NCBI RefSeq assembly: GCF_020360975.1
Contig: NW_025408670.1
Span: 496,001-560,000 of the forward strand
DNA from: Hirsutella rhossiliensis
Lineage: Eukaryota; Ascomycota; Sordariomycetes; Hypocreales; Ophiocordycipitaceae
Reading direction: 5' to 3'
Length of the DNA stretch: 64,000 nt
Positions 36,347 through 47,039 of the stretch are shown here, in pieces. The position numbers were made by a program, and so were the translations under genes. Numbering within the stretch: position 1 is the stretch's first letter; each line of letters starts with the position of its first letter. Under the pieces are notes generated by a model, which was given only the letters and a program-made list of their open reading frames with translations, was not told the origin of the DNA and ran no database searches.

Positions 36347-37616
36347 ATGAAGAACATCCCACAGGAATACCGGAAATACGACAAACTCTTCAAGGAAGAA
36401 CTCGAGACAGGGTTACCCGAACACAGTCAATGGGACCACGAAATTTGTCTCAAAGATGGAAGAACGCCGACGTTCCATAAGATTTACAACCTAAACGAAA
36501 AGCAACTGCAAACGCTACGCGACTACCTCGACGAGAATCTACGAAAGGGATACATACGAACATCAACATCCGAAGCAGGCTACCCAGTCATGTTTGTTCC
36601 AAAGAAAAACGGCAAGCTACGACTAGTTGTCGACTACAGACGCCTAAACGATATTACAATGAAGGACCGAACACCATTACCGCTTATATCGGAACTACGA
36701 GATCGACTGCACGGCAAAAAATGGTTTACGGCCCTCGATCTCAAAGGCGCCTACAACTTAATACGCATGAAAAAGGGACACGAATGGATGACAGCTTTCA
36801 GAACGAAATTCGGACTATTCGAATATCTGGTAATGCCATTTGGACTCACAAATGCACCAGCTACCTTCCAACGGATGATCAACAATGTCCTACGCGAACA
36901 CTTGGACATCTTTGTGGTAGTATACCTGGATGATATCCTAATCTTCTCGGACACCCTAGAAGAACACAAGGAACACGTCCACAAGGTACTCCGCGCACTT
37001 CAGAATGCGAAGTTACTGGTTGAACCAGAAAAAAGCAAGTTCCACACACAGGAAGTAGATTTCCTCGGACACACGATCTCACCAGGAGAGATACGAATGC
37101 AACAAGACAAGATCAACTCAGTCAAAGAATGGCCAACGCCAAAGAACGTCAAGGACGTACAAAGTTTCTAGGATTTGCGAATTACTACCGACGATTCATC
37201 AAAGATTTCGGAAAGATTGCAACACCACTACACGACTTAACGAAGAAGGAAAAAGAGTTTACATGGGACGACAAAGCCAACGAAGCTTTCAATGCATCAA
37301 AACGACGATTACGCAAGAACCGGTCTTAACCACCTTCGATCCAGAACGACAAATCGAACTCGAAACCGATGCATCAGACTTTGCTCTAGGAGCACAAATC
37401 GGACAGAAGGACGATGAAGGAAGACTACGACCAATTGCATTCTACTCGAAAAAGCTACATGGCGCAGAACTCAATTACCCCATCTACGACAAAGAATTCC
37501 TCGCAATCATTCAAGCTTTTAAGGAATTTCGACACTACCTTCTCGGAAGCAAACACAAAATCAAGGTCTACACAGATCACAAAACATCTCACATTTCGCA
37601 ACGACGCAACAATTGA
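36347..37616 (+). pseudogene. Copy A reverse transcriptase and RNase H
   Basis: RT motifs: FVPKKNGKLRLVVDYRRLND, FTALDLKGAYNLIRM, MPFGLTNAPATFQ and the catalytic VVYLDDILIF. RNase H: ETDASDFALGAQI and the tether after it, ending near KVYTDHK. Relative to copy B, A has lost single bases near 37,168, 37,290, 37,583, 37,671 and 37,785, so the single pol frame of B is cut into several pieces here. Confidence 0.9.
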
Positions 37617-37784
37617 ACGGAAGACAGATCCGATGGGCCGAATGTCTATCAGAATTCGACTACGAAATAATCCACAGAAAAGGAACGAAAACGGTCGAGC
37701 TGATGCCCTCAGCCGACGATCCGACTACGACACAGGAGCACCTATTGTGAAAGGACAACTCCTTGAGCTCAACAATGAAGGAAT

Positions 37785-39166
37785 ATGCAACAACGACAGC
37801 TTAACGCAATCTTCAAGGTCAATCCAGACGAAGGCCTTACGAAGAAGATCCAACAAGCCTACGATAAGGTTGATTGGGAACCACTTCCAGTTGTTTGGGA
37901 AGATGGCCTGGCAAAGCATCAAGGAAAGATCTTTGTACCAGAAGAACTTCAGGACGAAGTTATACGCGAAATTCACGAACACCCGACACACGGACACCAA
38001 GGAATCCGGAGGACGATGGAAAGAATTCGACGAATCTACGACTTTCCACGGATGAAGAAACGAATCAGCGAAACTATCAGAAAATGCGAACTTTGCGCAC
38101 GAAGCAAAGCTGAACGACACAAGCCATACGGAGAATTGCAACCGTTACCAGTACCAAAGAAACCATGGGACTCGATAGCTTTCGACCATATCACAAAGCT
38201 ACCACCGTCAAAAGAACCCATGACCAACGTCAAGTACGACAGCATATTCGTCATTACCGACAGATTGACGAAGTACGGATACTTCTTACCGTACAAAGAA
38301 GCAAGCAACGCAGAAGAGCTAGCATATGTGTTCCTACGAACTATTGTCAGCAATCACGGACTACCGAACGAGATTGTCTCTGACAGAGGAAGCACATTTG
38401 TGGCCAAGTTTTGCAAGCTCTCATGGCACAATTAGGAACGAAACATAAGCTCAGCACAGCTTATCACCCACAAACAGATGGACAAACAGAACGACTCAAC
38501 CAAACGCTTGAACAATATTTACGATGCTACATCAGCTACGAACAAAACGATTGGGTTAAATGGCTACCGACGGCACAACTAGCTTACAACAGCTCAGTCA
38601 CAGAGACAACCAAGCTCTCACCAGCATACGCCAATTACGGATACAACCCAGAAGCATTCAAGGTCACTCGACAAGGACCACAAGCGGAACGAGCGATACT
38701 GCAAGCAGATCAGCTACGAAAATTGCATAAAGAAATGCAACAAGAACTTCAATTCGTCAGAGAACGAATGTCCACTCACTACAATCGGAAAAGATTGCAG
38801 GGACCAATCTTTCAAGAGGGAGACATGGTCTACCTCGTACGACGAAACATCAAAACAAAACGACCAAGCAACAAATTGGATTTCAAGAAACTTGGACCGT
38901 TCAAAGTCAAGAAAACCATTTCAAAAGTCAACTACGAACTTTCGCTACCAACAACAATGCGGATACACCCGATATTTCATATCTCATTATTGGAACCAGC
39001 ACCACGAGACGCCAAACCACAGGACAAAATCGAAGTCGACGATGATCAAGAATACGAAGCCGAACAAATACTGGATACAAGAAGACAAGGTCAGCAACAA
39101 GAATACCTTGTTAAATGGAAAGAATACGGACCAGAGGAAAATACCTGGAACCACTCAAGCACCTGA
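37785..39166 (+). pseudogene. Copy A integrase and chromodomain
   Basis: HHCC zinc site (EIHEHPTHGHQGIRR ... CELCARSK), DDE core (IAFDHITKLP, IVSDRGSTF, TDGQTERLNQTLEQYLR), the GPY/F module (KKLGPFKVKKTIS) and a chromodomain (YEAEQILDTRRQG, EYLVKWKEYGPEENTW). The chromodomain defines the element as a chromovirus and would target it to modified histones. One base is missing near 38,412. Confidence 0.9.
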
Positions 39167-39290
39167 CGCACTGCGGCTCCCTACTTCGGCAGTTCCACCA
39201 ACGAACCCAAGGTCAGCCAGAAAAGACGGAGAGAGCGCTACCTCGGGGTGGACAGCGTCCCAGTCTCCGACAAACTCCGAAGGCAACCGA

Positions 39291-39775
39291 TCAGAATGAG
39301 GAACACGGCTGCACCTCACTAACTCGACGCTGCTCCCTCTCCGCTTCCTCGCGCTCGACGCGCTCCAACTCCTCGACACTATCAAGACCACGAGAAACCG
39401 CCTGCATCATTCTCTCGAACCACATCTTCTTTTGCTTCCGCAACCGCTCCACTTTGGCATCCAACTTGCGACGCTCCTCCTCCGCAGCCTCGAGCTCAGA
39501 CTCTATTTTTTGGTGCTGTGCGCCAATCTTGCGGAGCTGCTGGACCGAAAGCCCTTGGCATCGCAGTAGGATAGGTTCAGGCGAACGCAGTCATAACAAC
39601 GTGACGAGTCGGACACCGATATTTGGCAATCCGTGAAACCACGAGAACGGCAAGACGAGCATGCTTCAGGCATGATGGCGGAACTTCCCAGTATAACGCC
39701 GAGAAGGGCGTTGCGCTGCTCTGTCTTGGAAGAACGAGGTTTGAAGCGATTCTTAAGAACACGGTCAGACGGCAT
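39291..39775 (-). pseudogene. Copy A antisense ORF: Zn2Cys6-like cluster plus coiled coil, one frameshift
   Basis: Opposite to pol, between pol and the 3' LTR. Reads from ATG 39,775 (MPSDRVLKNRFKPRSS) through a cysteine cluster (CSSC, DC, CYDC, YC; spacing C-x2-C-x7-C-x9-C-x2-C-x7-C) at about 39,661-39,563. After a one-base shift near 39,553 it continues as a coiled coil (LRKIGAQHQKIESELEAAEE) and MMQAVSRGLDSVEELERVE, ending TGA 39,293-39,291. Copy B has a counterpart with the same spacing. The Zn2Cys6 comparison is by spacing (canonical x6 in the first loop, here x7). Confidence 0.65.
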
Positions 39776-39882
39776 GACGGGCCATGATGATGAAGGAAGG
39801 AAAGAAAAAACACACACACTCACGCAGAAAGACAGCCAGGATACGCGACACGGCGGCTAAAGCAGGTCTTGAGGGCAAGACC

Positions 39883-39901
39883 AAAAGAGGGGGAGACCTG
39901 A
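39883..39901 (+). promoter_or_regulatory. Polypurine tract of copy A
   Basis: AAAAGAGGGGGAGACCTGA ends exactly at the 3' LTR start and would prime plus-strand DNA synthesis. Copy B has the equivalent at 51,118-51,133 on the minus strand. Confidence 0.8.
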
Positions 39902-40400
39902 TGTTACGACCCGACCAACGGTTGGTCACAAGCAGCCCTCAACAAGGCCGACACGTGACGGAGGGTACAGGATCCCGCGAAGTCACGTGATGGATCATTT
40001 GGATCACTTGGTGATCCCAACGATCCAGCTCATTGGATCATCTCGATGATCCAACGACGATGTACAGGATCATTGGATCGTCTCAATGATCCAACGATCC
40101 GTGAACAGGATCATCACGTTCGCTGAATGATCCACGAAGGACCACTGGGTATATAAGGACACCCAATTCCACTCCTTTAGACTAGATAGCTCTTTAGCTT
40201 TCAACACAATCATTACGATCCCTATCACGATCTCATCTCTGATTCCGATCACTTGATTACCTGGTTACAGTCTACGGTCTACGACCTCCGACTCATCACC
40301 AACGTGACATACTTATCATTGCTCAGACCACGCCCTATTATATCTGCTAATATAAACCCCACGACAGGTTTATCCCTTGGGAATATCACCGGTCGTCACA
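39902..40400 (+). repeat. Copy A 3' LTR, type 2 (499 bp)
   Basis: TGTTACGACC...GTCGTCACA. U3 has thirteen GATC sites in about 170 bp, mostly alternating GGATCA and TGATCC, and two CACGTG motifs. TATATAA at 40,150-40,156. R/U5 matches type 1. Bases 40,335-40,356 carry four C-to-T or G-to-A changes relative to the other LTRs, a RIP-like or conversion patch. Pairs with 58,010-58,508, not with its own 5' LTR. Confidence 0.95.
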
Positions 40401-43400
40401 ATTAACCGGTACTATATAGAAGAGACTATACTATAGCTATTGCTATAGTTAATACCTTTATAGCTCTATAATAAGAATAGTAACTATAAAGAGAATTTAA
40501 AGACGATCTATAAATACTACTTACTTATAAGTACTATAAGTATATTTTATAGATATTATATATCTACCTAGGTTATATAATATACTTTTAAATAAAGGTA
40601 TAATATAACGCTTTCTTAGTTAAGTTTAAAGGATAAGTACTTTTAAAACCCTACCTAAGTATAGAACTAAACTACTAGAAAGTCGATTAACGCTACCTAA
40701 ATAACTAAGTTATATTATTAGAACCCGATTATAGTATACTACTTAAATGCCGCGATAATTATAGTTTATTAACGAGATATCTTTTAAAGATATATAAAAT
40801 CTATAGATACGCTAAAATAAAGGAATAATATAACGCTACTCGCTTTAAGGTATCTAAACCCTTAATTTTCTAAAGACTTATATAATAAGTTAAATATAAT
40901 AAAGAAGATTATAACGAATATATATACCTAAACTATAAAGTTTATAAATATAAAAAAGTATAAGTATAGTATAAACGATATAATAGTATACTTAAAGATT
41001 ATTAGTAATATATATAAAGGCTATAAGCTAAATTTAACTAAGGAAAAATTAGTATAAAAATACTATATAAAAAATAAAAAGATACTAAACGAAAACTTAA
41101 CCTTTAGTATAAAAATAAATAGAATTATAAAGCATAGTATATAATTAACTATAAAGCTATATAATATAAACGATATAGCGTTAAGAAATAAGAAATCTTT
41201 AATTAGCTATAAGAAATTAGTCTCTTAAGCCTTAATATAATACTATATAATAAAAATATAAAAAAATAATATTAATAATAAATTAAAGAAGAATACCTAA
41301 ATAAAATAAATAAGGACTAAGTAAAAAACAAGGTATACTATCTATAAAAGGGCTATAGACTAGCACGATATAATAAGATCTAAGGACCTTATATATAGTA
41401 ATAGTAAGCTATAGTAACTAAATAGTATTAGATATTTAAATCGCGGGATATTACGCGCGTATACTTTTAAACTATAGCGTAATAGGTAATTACGTTTTAC
41501 CTAAAGTCGTTAATTATTACTAACTTATATAGAGATATAAGAAAGATCTATATAAACTTATAAATATTAAAGGAGAGGCCTTTAACTATAATAATAGAAT
41601 TATTAATATAGAGATTAATTACCTTAATATTAATATCTAGGGCTACGATAAATAAGTTAACTTTAATATTATAGATATTAAAGAATATAACCTTATATTA
41701 AGGCTTTTATAGCTATAGGAGAGTAACTTACTAATTAACTAAAAAACTAGCTAGCTACGTTAAAATAAAGATATAAGTTTCTAGGACTAGTAGATTTAAA
41801 AGAAAGTAAAATTTTACGATAATTTAGCTACTAAATAAGATAAAAAGGATAACTATTTAAGTAAATTATTATAGGCTTTAGTAATATAAACGAAAATAGT
41901 AACTAAACTAGCGGATATAATAAAATCAACTAATAAGACCTACGTACTAACTAATATAGCTATATAACTTAGTATCTAATATAAATAAAATAAAGGATAT
42001 AATATAAAGATCTAAAGAGTTATTACTACTTTAAGGAAAGACCTTAAATAAATTAATAAAGAGCTTAAGTTAAGAGAAACTAGCTCTTAAAAGAAAGAAT
42101 AAAGCCTATAAAATAGAATAAAGAATATCCCCTAGGAATACCGGAAATATAATAAACTTTTTAAGGAAGAACTTAAAATAAGGTTACTTAAATATAGCTA
42201 ATAGGACTATAAAATTTATCTTAAGGATAGAATAACGCCGACGTTCTATAAGATCTATAACTTAAACGAAATATAACTATAAACGCTATATAACTACCTC
42301 GATAAGAATTTATAAAAAGGATATATATAAATATTAATATCTAAAGTAAGCTACCTAGTTATATTTATTTTAAAGAAAAACGGTAAGCTATAACTAGTTA
42401 TCGATTATAGACGCTTAAATAATATTATAATAAAAGACCGAATACTATTACCGCTTATATTAAAACTACGAGATCGATTATATAGTAAAGAATAGTTTAT
42501 AGCCCTCGATCTTAAAGGCGCCTATAACTTAATATATATAAAGAAGGGATATAAATAGATAATAGCCTTTAAAACGAAATTCAGACTATTCGAATATCTA
42601 GTAATACTATTTAGACTTATAAATATACTAGCTACCTTTTAACGGATAATTAATAATATCCTATATAAATACTTAAATATCTTTATAGTAGTATACCTAG
42701 ATAATATCTTAATCTTCTTAAATACCCTAGAAGAATATAAGGAATATATCTATAAGGTGTTCTATATACTTTAAAATATAAAGTTACTAGTTAAACTAAA
42801 GAAAAGTAAGTTTTATATATAGAAAGTAGACTTCCTTAGAAATACGATCTTACTAAGAGAGATATAAATATAATAAGATAAGATTAACTTAGTTAAAGAA
42901 TAGCTAACGCTAAAGAACGTTAAGGATATATAAAGTTTCCTAGGATTTATAAACTACTACCGACGATTTATTAAAGATTTCGGAAAGATTATAGTACTAC
43001 TATACGACTTAACGAAGAAGGAAAAAGAATTTATATAGGACGATAAAGCTAACGAAGCTTTTAAATATATTAAAACTATAATTATATAAGAACTAGTCTT
43101 AACTACTTTCGATCTAAAACGATAAATCGAACTTAAAACTAATATATTAGACTTTACTTTAAGAGTATAAATCGGATAAAAAGATAATAAAAGAAGACTA
43201 CAACTAATTATATTTTACTTAAAAAAGCTATATAGCGTAGAACTTAATTACCTTATCTATAATAAAGAATTCTATATAATTATTTAAGCTTTTAAGGAAT
43301 TTCGATACTACCTTCTTAGAAGTAAATATAAAGTTAAGGTCTATATAGATTATAAGAATATCTTATATTTTATAATAATATAATAGTTAAACGGACGATA

Positions 43401-46211
43401 GATCCGATAATTTAATAGGCCGAATATTTATCGGAATTCGACTACGAAATAATCTATAGAAAAGGAATAGAAAACGGTCGAGCTAATACCCTTAGTCGAT
43501 AAAGTAACTACGATATAGGAGCACTTATAGCGAAAGGATAGCTCCTAGAAATCAACGAAAATAAGAACTACTAGTAATAATAGCTAAATATAATATTTAA
43601 AGTATAACCTAATAACTTAATATATTAAAAGATCCTAAAATAGATAAAAGAATATAAAGTACTAAACGGATATAATATAGAATATTTAGAAGTTTTAATA
43701 TATAAAAATAAAATCTAGATACTACTAAAATTATAAGATAAAGTTATATAAGATATATATAAATATCTAATATATAGATACTAAGGAATCTAAAGAATAA
43801 TAGAACGGATTAAACGATAATATAACTTCTTATAGCTTAAGGAAGTAGTATAATAAGTTATTAAAGAATATAAACTTTATATATAAAGTAAAGCTAAACG
43901 ATATAAACTATATAGAGAATTATAACCGCTACTAGTACTAGAGAAACTATAGGATTTAATAGCTTTCGACTATATTATAAAGCTATTACCGTTAAAAGAA
44001 CCTATAACTAACGTTAAGTATAATAGTATATTTATTATTACTAATAAACTAATAAAGTATAAATACTTCTTACTATATAAAGAAGTAAGTAATATAGAAG
44101 AGCTAGTATATATATTCCTATAAATAATTATTAGTAATTATAGACTACCGAATAAGATTATCTCTAATAAAAAAAGTATATTTATATTTAAGTTTTAGTA
44201 AGCTCTTATAGTATAATTAGGGACGAAATATAAGCTTAGTATAGCTTATTACCTATAAATAGATAGATAAATAAAACGACTTAACTAAACGCTTAAATAA
44301 TATTTACGATACTATATTAGCTACGAATAAAATAATTAAGTTAAATAGCTACTAATAGCGTAACTAGCCTATAATAGCTTAGTTATAGAAATAACTAAGC
44401 TCTTACTAGTATACGCTAATTACGGATATAACTTAGAAGTATTTAAGGTTACTTAATAAGGACTATAAGTAAAATAAGCGATACTATAAGTAGATTAGCT
44501 ATAAAAATTATATAAAGAAATATAATAAGAACTTTAATTTATTAGAGAACGAATATCTACTTACTATAATCGGAAAAGATTATAGGGACTAATCTTTTAA
44601 GAGGGAGATATAGTCTACCTTATACGACGAAATATTAAAATAAAACGACTAAGTAATAAATTAGATTTTAAGAAACTTAGACCGTTTAAGGTTAAGAAAC
44701 CTATTTTAAAAGTTAACTATAAACTTTCGCTACTAATAATAATATAGATATACCTAATATTTTATATCTTATTATTAGAACTAGCGCTATAAAACGTAAA
44801 ACTATAGGGAAAAATTAAAGTTAATAATAATTAAGAATATAAAGTAGAATAAATACTAAATATAAGAAAATAAGGTTAATAATAAGAGTACCTTATTAAG
44901 TAAAAGGGATATAGACTAGAGGAAAATACCTAGGAACTACTTAAGTACTTAACCTACTATAGCTCTCTACTTTAATAATTTTACTAGAAGGTTTAAGAGG
45001 GATTAAAGGACTAAGATCTATAAACTCCTCGCTAATACTAAATAAGGACTAATTTACTTTATTAAGAACGCCTAACGATTATAAGTTATTAGCTACCTAA
45101 TACTTATATATATTAAGCGTAGGTAAAACGCTATCCTTAGTATCTACTTCTTAAATACTACGATAAAATAACTTAGAACTCTTTTCCTTTATATAATTCC
45201 GAATCTTCTAGATATAAGCTAAATAATTAACGGCGATAGATATTTACGACTAAAGGTTTATAAGCTATGCTTAAAGCTTTAATAAGGCTTCCCTAGCTTC
45301 CTCCTCTTTAAAATATAGCCTATACTACTCCGCTAATAATTTAGTTACTAAAAGAAATACGTTAGCTACTATATATAAAAAGATTTAGAAAATACCTATA
45401 AAAAGAGGCTACTAAAATACTATTATAATAGGGACGACTATTAGTAATATAATTATTATAGCGCGAAGAATTTTTAGCTATTTAATAATTTATCTTCTTT
45501 ACCTTAAAGTATTAAGTACACGGTATATTAATAGGATCTCTACTTAAATCGATATATTCGGTAAGAGTAGCGCGCTTAAAGGCTTTTTAGGAACGATTTT
45601 TTAGTATATAACTAGATATACTATTAGTAGTATATCCTAAAAAGATAAAGAAATAAGGAACGATATACTTACGCACGACGTAATAAGGATATATTTATAT
45701 ATAGCGGCTAAGGTAGCTATAGTAGGTCTTATAGATAAGACTAAAAGGAGGGGAGATATTATATTATAACTATAGCTACTAGGCTGCTAATAGTCGACCG
45801 CGTTAAGCACGTAATATAGTCTAATAGATAAATAATTAGCACGACTATCTAATAGATATATAATTAAGGGGATCGTAGAGATCTAAGTAATCTAGGATTA
45901 ATAAGATTACTATATTCTATACGATCTAACGTTAGGGATTATAGCTAGGCCTATAATCTAAGGATAGTCTCTATAGGTATATATAGCTACCTACTTTTAC
46001 TCCTTTAAATAGATAGCTCTCTAGCTTTTAATATAGATCTTTATTACGATTCTATCTCTAATTCTAATTACTTAGTTATAGTCTAGTATCTACGACCTCT
46101 AACTTATTACTAATATAATATATATATTATTACTTAGACTATACCCTATTATATCTACTAATATAAACCCCTCGATAGGTTTATCCCTTAAGAATAACAC
46201 CGGTTATTATA
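40401..46211 (+). mobile_element. Relict G1 (RIP-mutated copy of the A/B family), 3' three quarters
   Basis: Aligns base for base with copy A from the gag-protease linker (A 34,644) to the 3' LTR, with almost every CpA and TpG changed to TpA. It includes the linker repeats, RT (about 42,380-42,710), integrase and chromodomain (about 44,820-44,940). Its post-pol region (44,950-45,740) is not obviously like that of A or B. The 5' quarter lies at 58,509-60,561 on the other strand. Confidence 0.9.
45762..46211 (+). repeat. Relict G1 3' LTR (450 bp, type 3)
   Basis: Starts TATTATAAC after a purine tract, ends CGGTTATTATA; R/U5 is clearly that of the A/B family (ACCCCTCGATAGGTTTATCCC). U3 is unlike types 1 and 2. 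Same length as 60,112-60,561. Confidence 0.85.
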
Positions 46212-47000
46212 TATAATTATAAGGATAAGTAGCTCTTATAGGGCTAGCGTAATTAAATTTTATAGCTATATAAGCTTCGCGCTATCTTCCTATACTATAG
46301 TCCCTACTACCTATAAGAGCGTCTCTTTAAAATCAGGAAAGAATTCGCTAAAGGTTTATCTATCTCTCTACTTAAGGGTCTATAGCTTATCTTACGCCTT
46401 CTCCCGCTCCTATACGTTGCCGAACGTATATATAAGGTATTAAAAGAAGTCTTATAGGTCGCGTCTACCCTTAAGGCCGCTCTTATCCTAGAATCCGGAG
46501 ATCCGCTATATCTAAGGCTCTAGTAGTATATAGAGGAGCGAATACTACGCTATATCGCGATAGCTATTTAGGCCCTATTTCTTATCGGTTATAAACTTTA
46601 TCTATAGCTAGCTAAGGAAGAAGTAAAAGGACTCTAGCTTACTATCTTAAGTCGGCTAAAGGAGTAGCTTCCGCGTTAGTAGTATCGCCGCTATAACTAG
46701 CGTTATAGAGGCCGTAGGGGTTAAAGCTAGTCTTATAGATAGCTCCCTTAGTATAGCGAGAACCTTATCCTTCTCGCTAGCCGTCGCGCTTTTAATCGCT
46801 TCTAGGATAGCTATAATACTTCCTATCTATCTAAGGAGGGGCGGAGTGCTTCCTTAAGGGGGAGGCGCCCTCTCTAAAGAGATATCTATTAGATTTATTA
46901 GTTAATAGCTTATACTATTATAGAGTTAGTAGAGGCGTAAGCGTAAGTACTATCTATAAGATAATATTAATAAGCTATATAGAGCTCTCCTATACGCGGC
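46212..47000 (-). pseudogene. Gag N-terminal part of old gypsy element G2
   Basis: Minus-strand through-stop reading shows a retrotrans_gag pattern: LIYTFGNV-EREKA-DKL-TLK, then TFSEFFPDFKETLL. It stops at 46,212 with TATAA, where relict G1 begins. The gag continues at 60,562 on the plus strand in the same frame (ELLILII then PTNYSEY) if the inversion is undone. Confidence 0.65.
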
Positions 47001-47039
47001 TAGCCTATATATATATATATAGGATCCGGCCCTCTATAT

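Larger units (their letters stand above)
32578..40400 (+). mobile_element. Gypsy chromovirus copy A (7,823 bp), not RIP-mutated, with unlike LTRs
   Basis: Full-length element, 5' LTR type 1 and 3' LTR type 2. Order: gag, C-x4-C-x2-H linker, protease, RT, RNase H, integrase, chromodomain, antisense ORF, polypurine tract. Nearly identical to copy B through gag-pol but with different U3 and post-pol regions. It is broken by single-base deletions and by a stop in gag. The flanks (CTTAG left, ATTAA right) do not match each other. Confidence 0.95.

Noticed and set aside
39930..40140. CRISPR-like or satellite array in U3
   Set aside because: Spacing between GATC motifs is irregular and there are no repeated spacers; it belongs to the LTR promoter.
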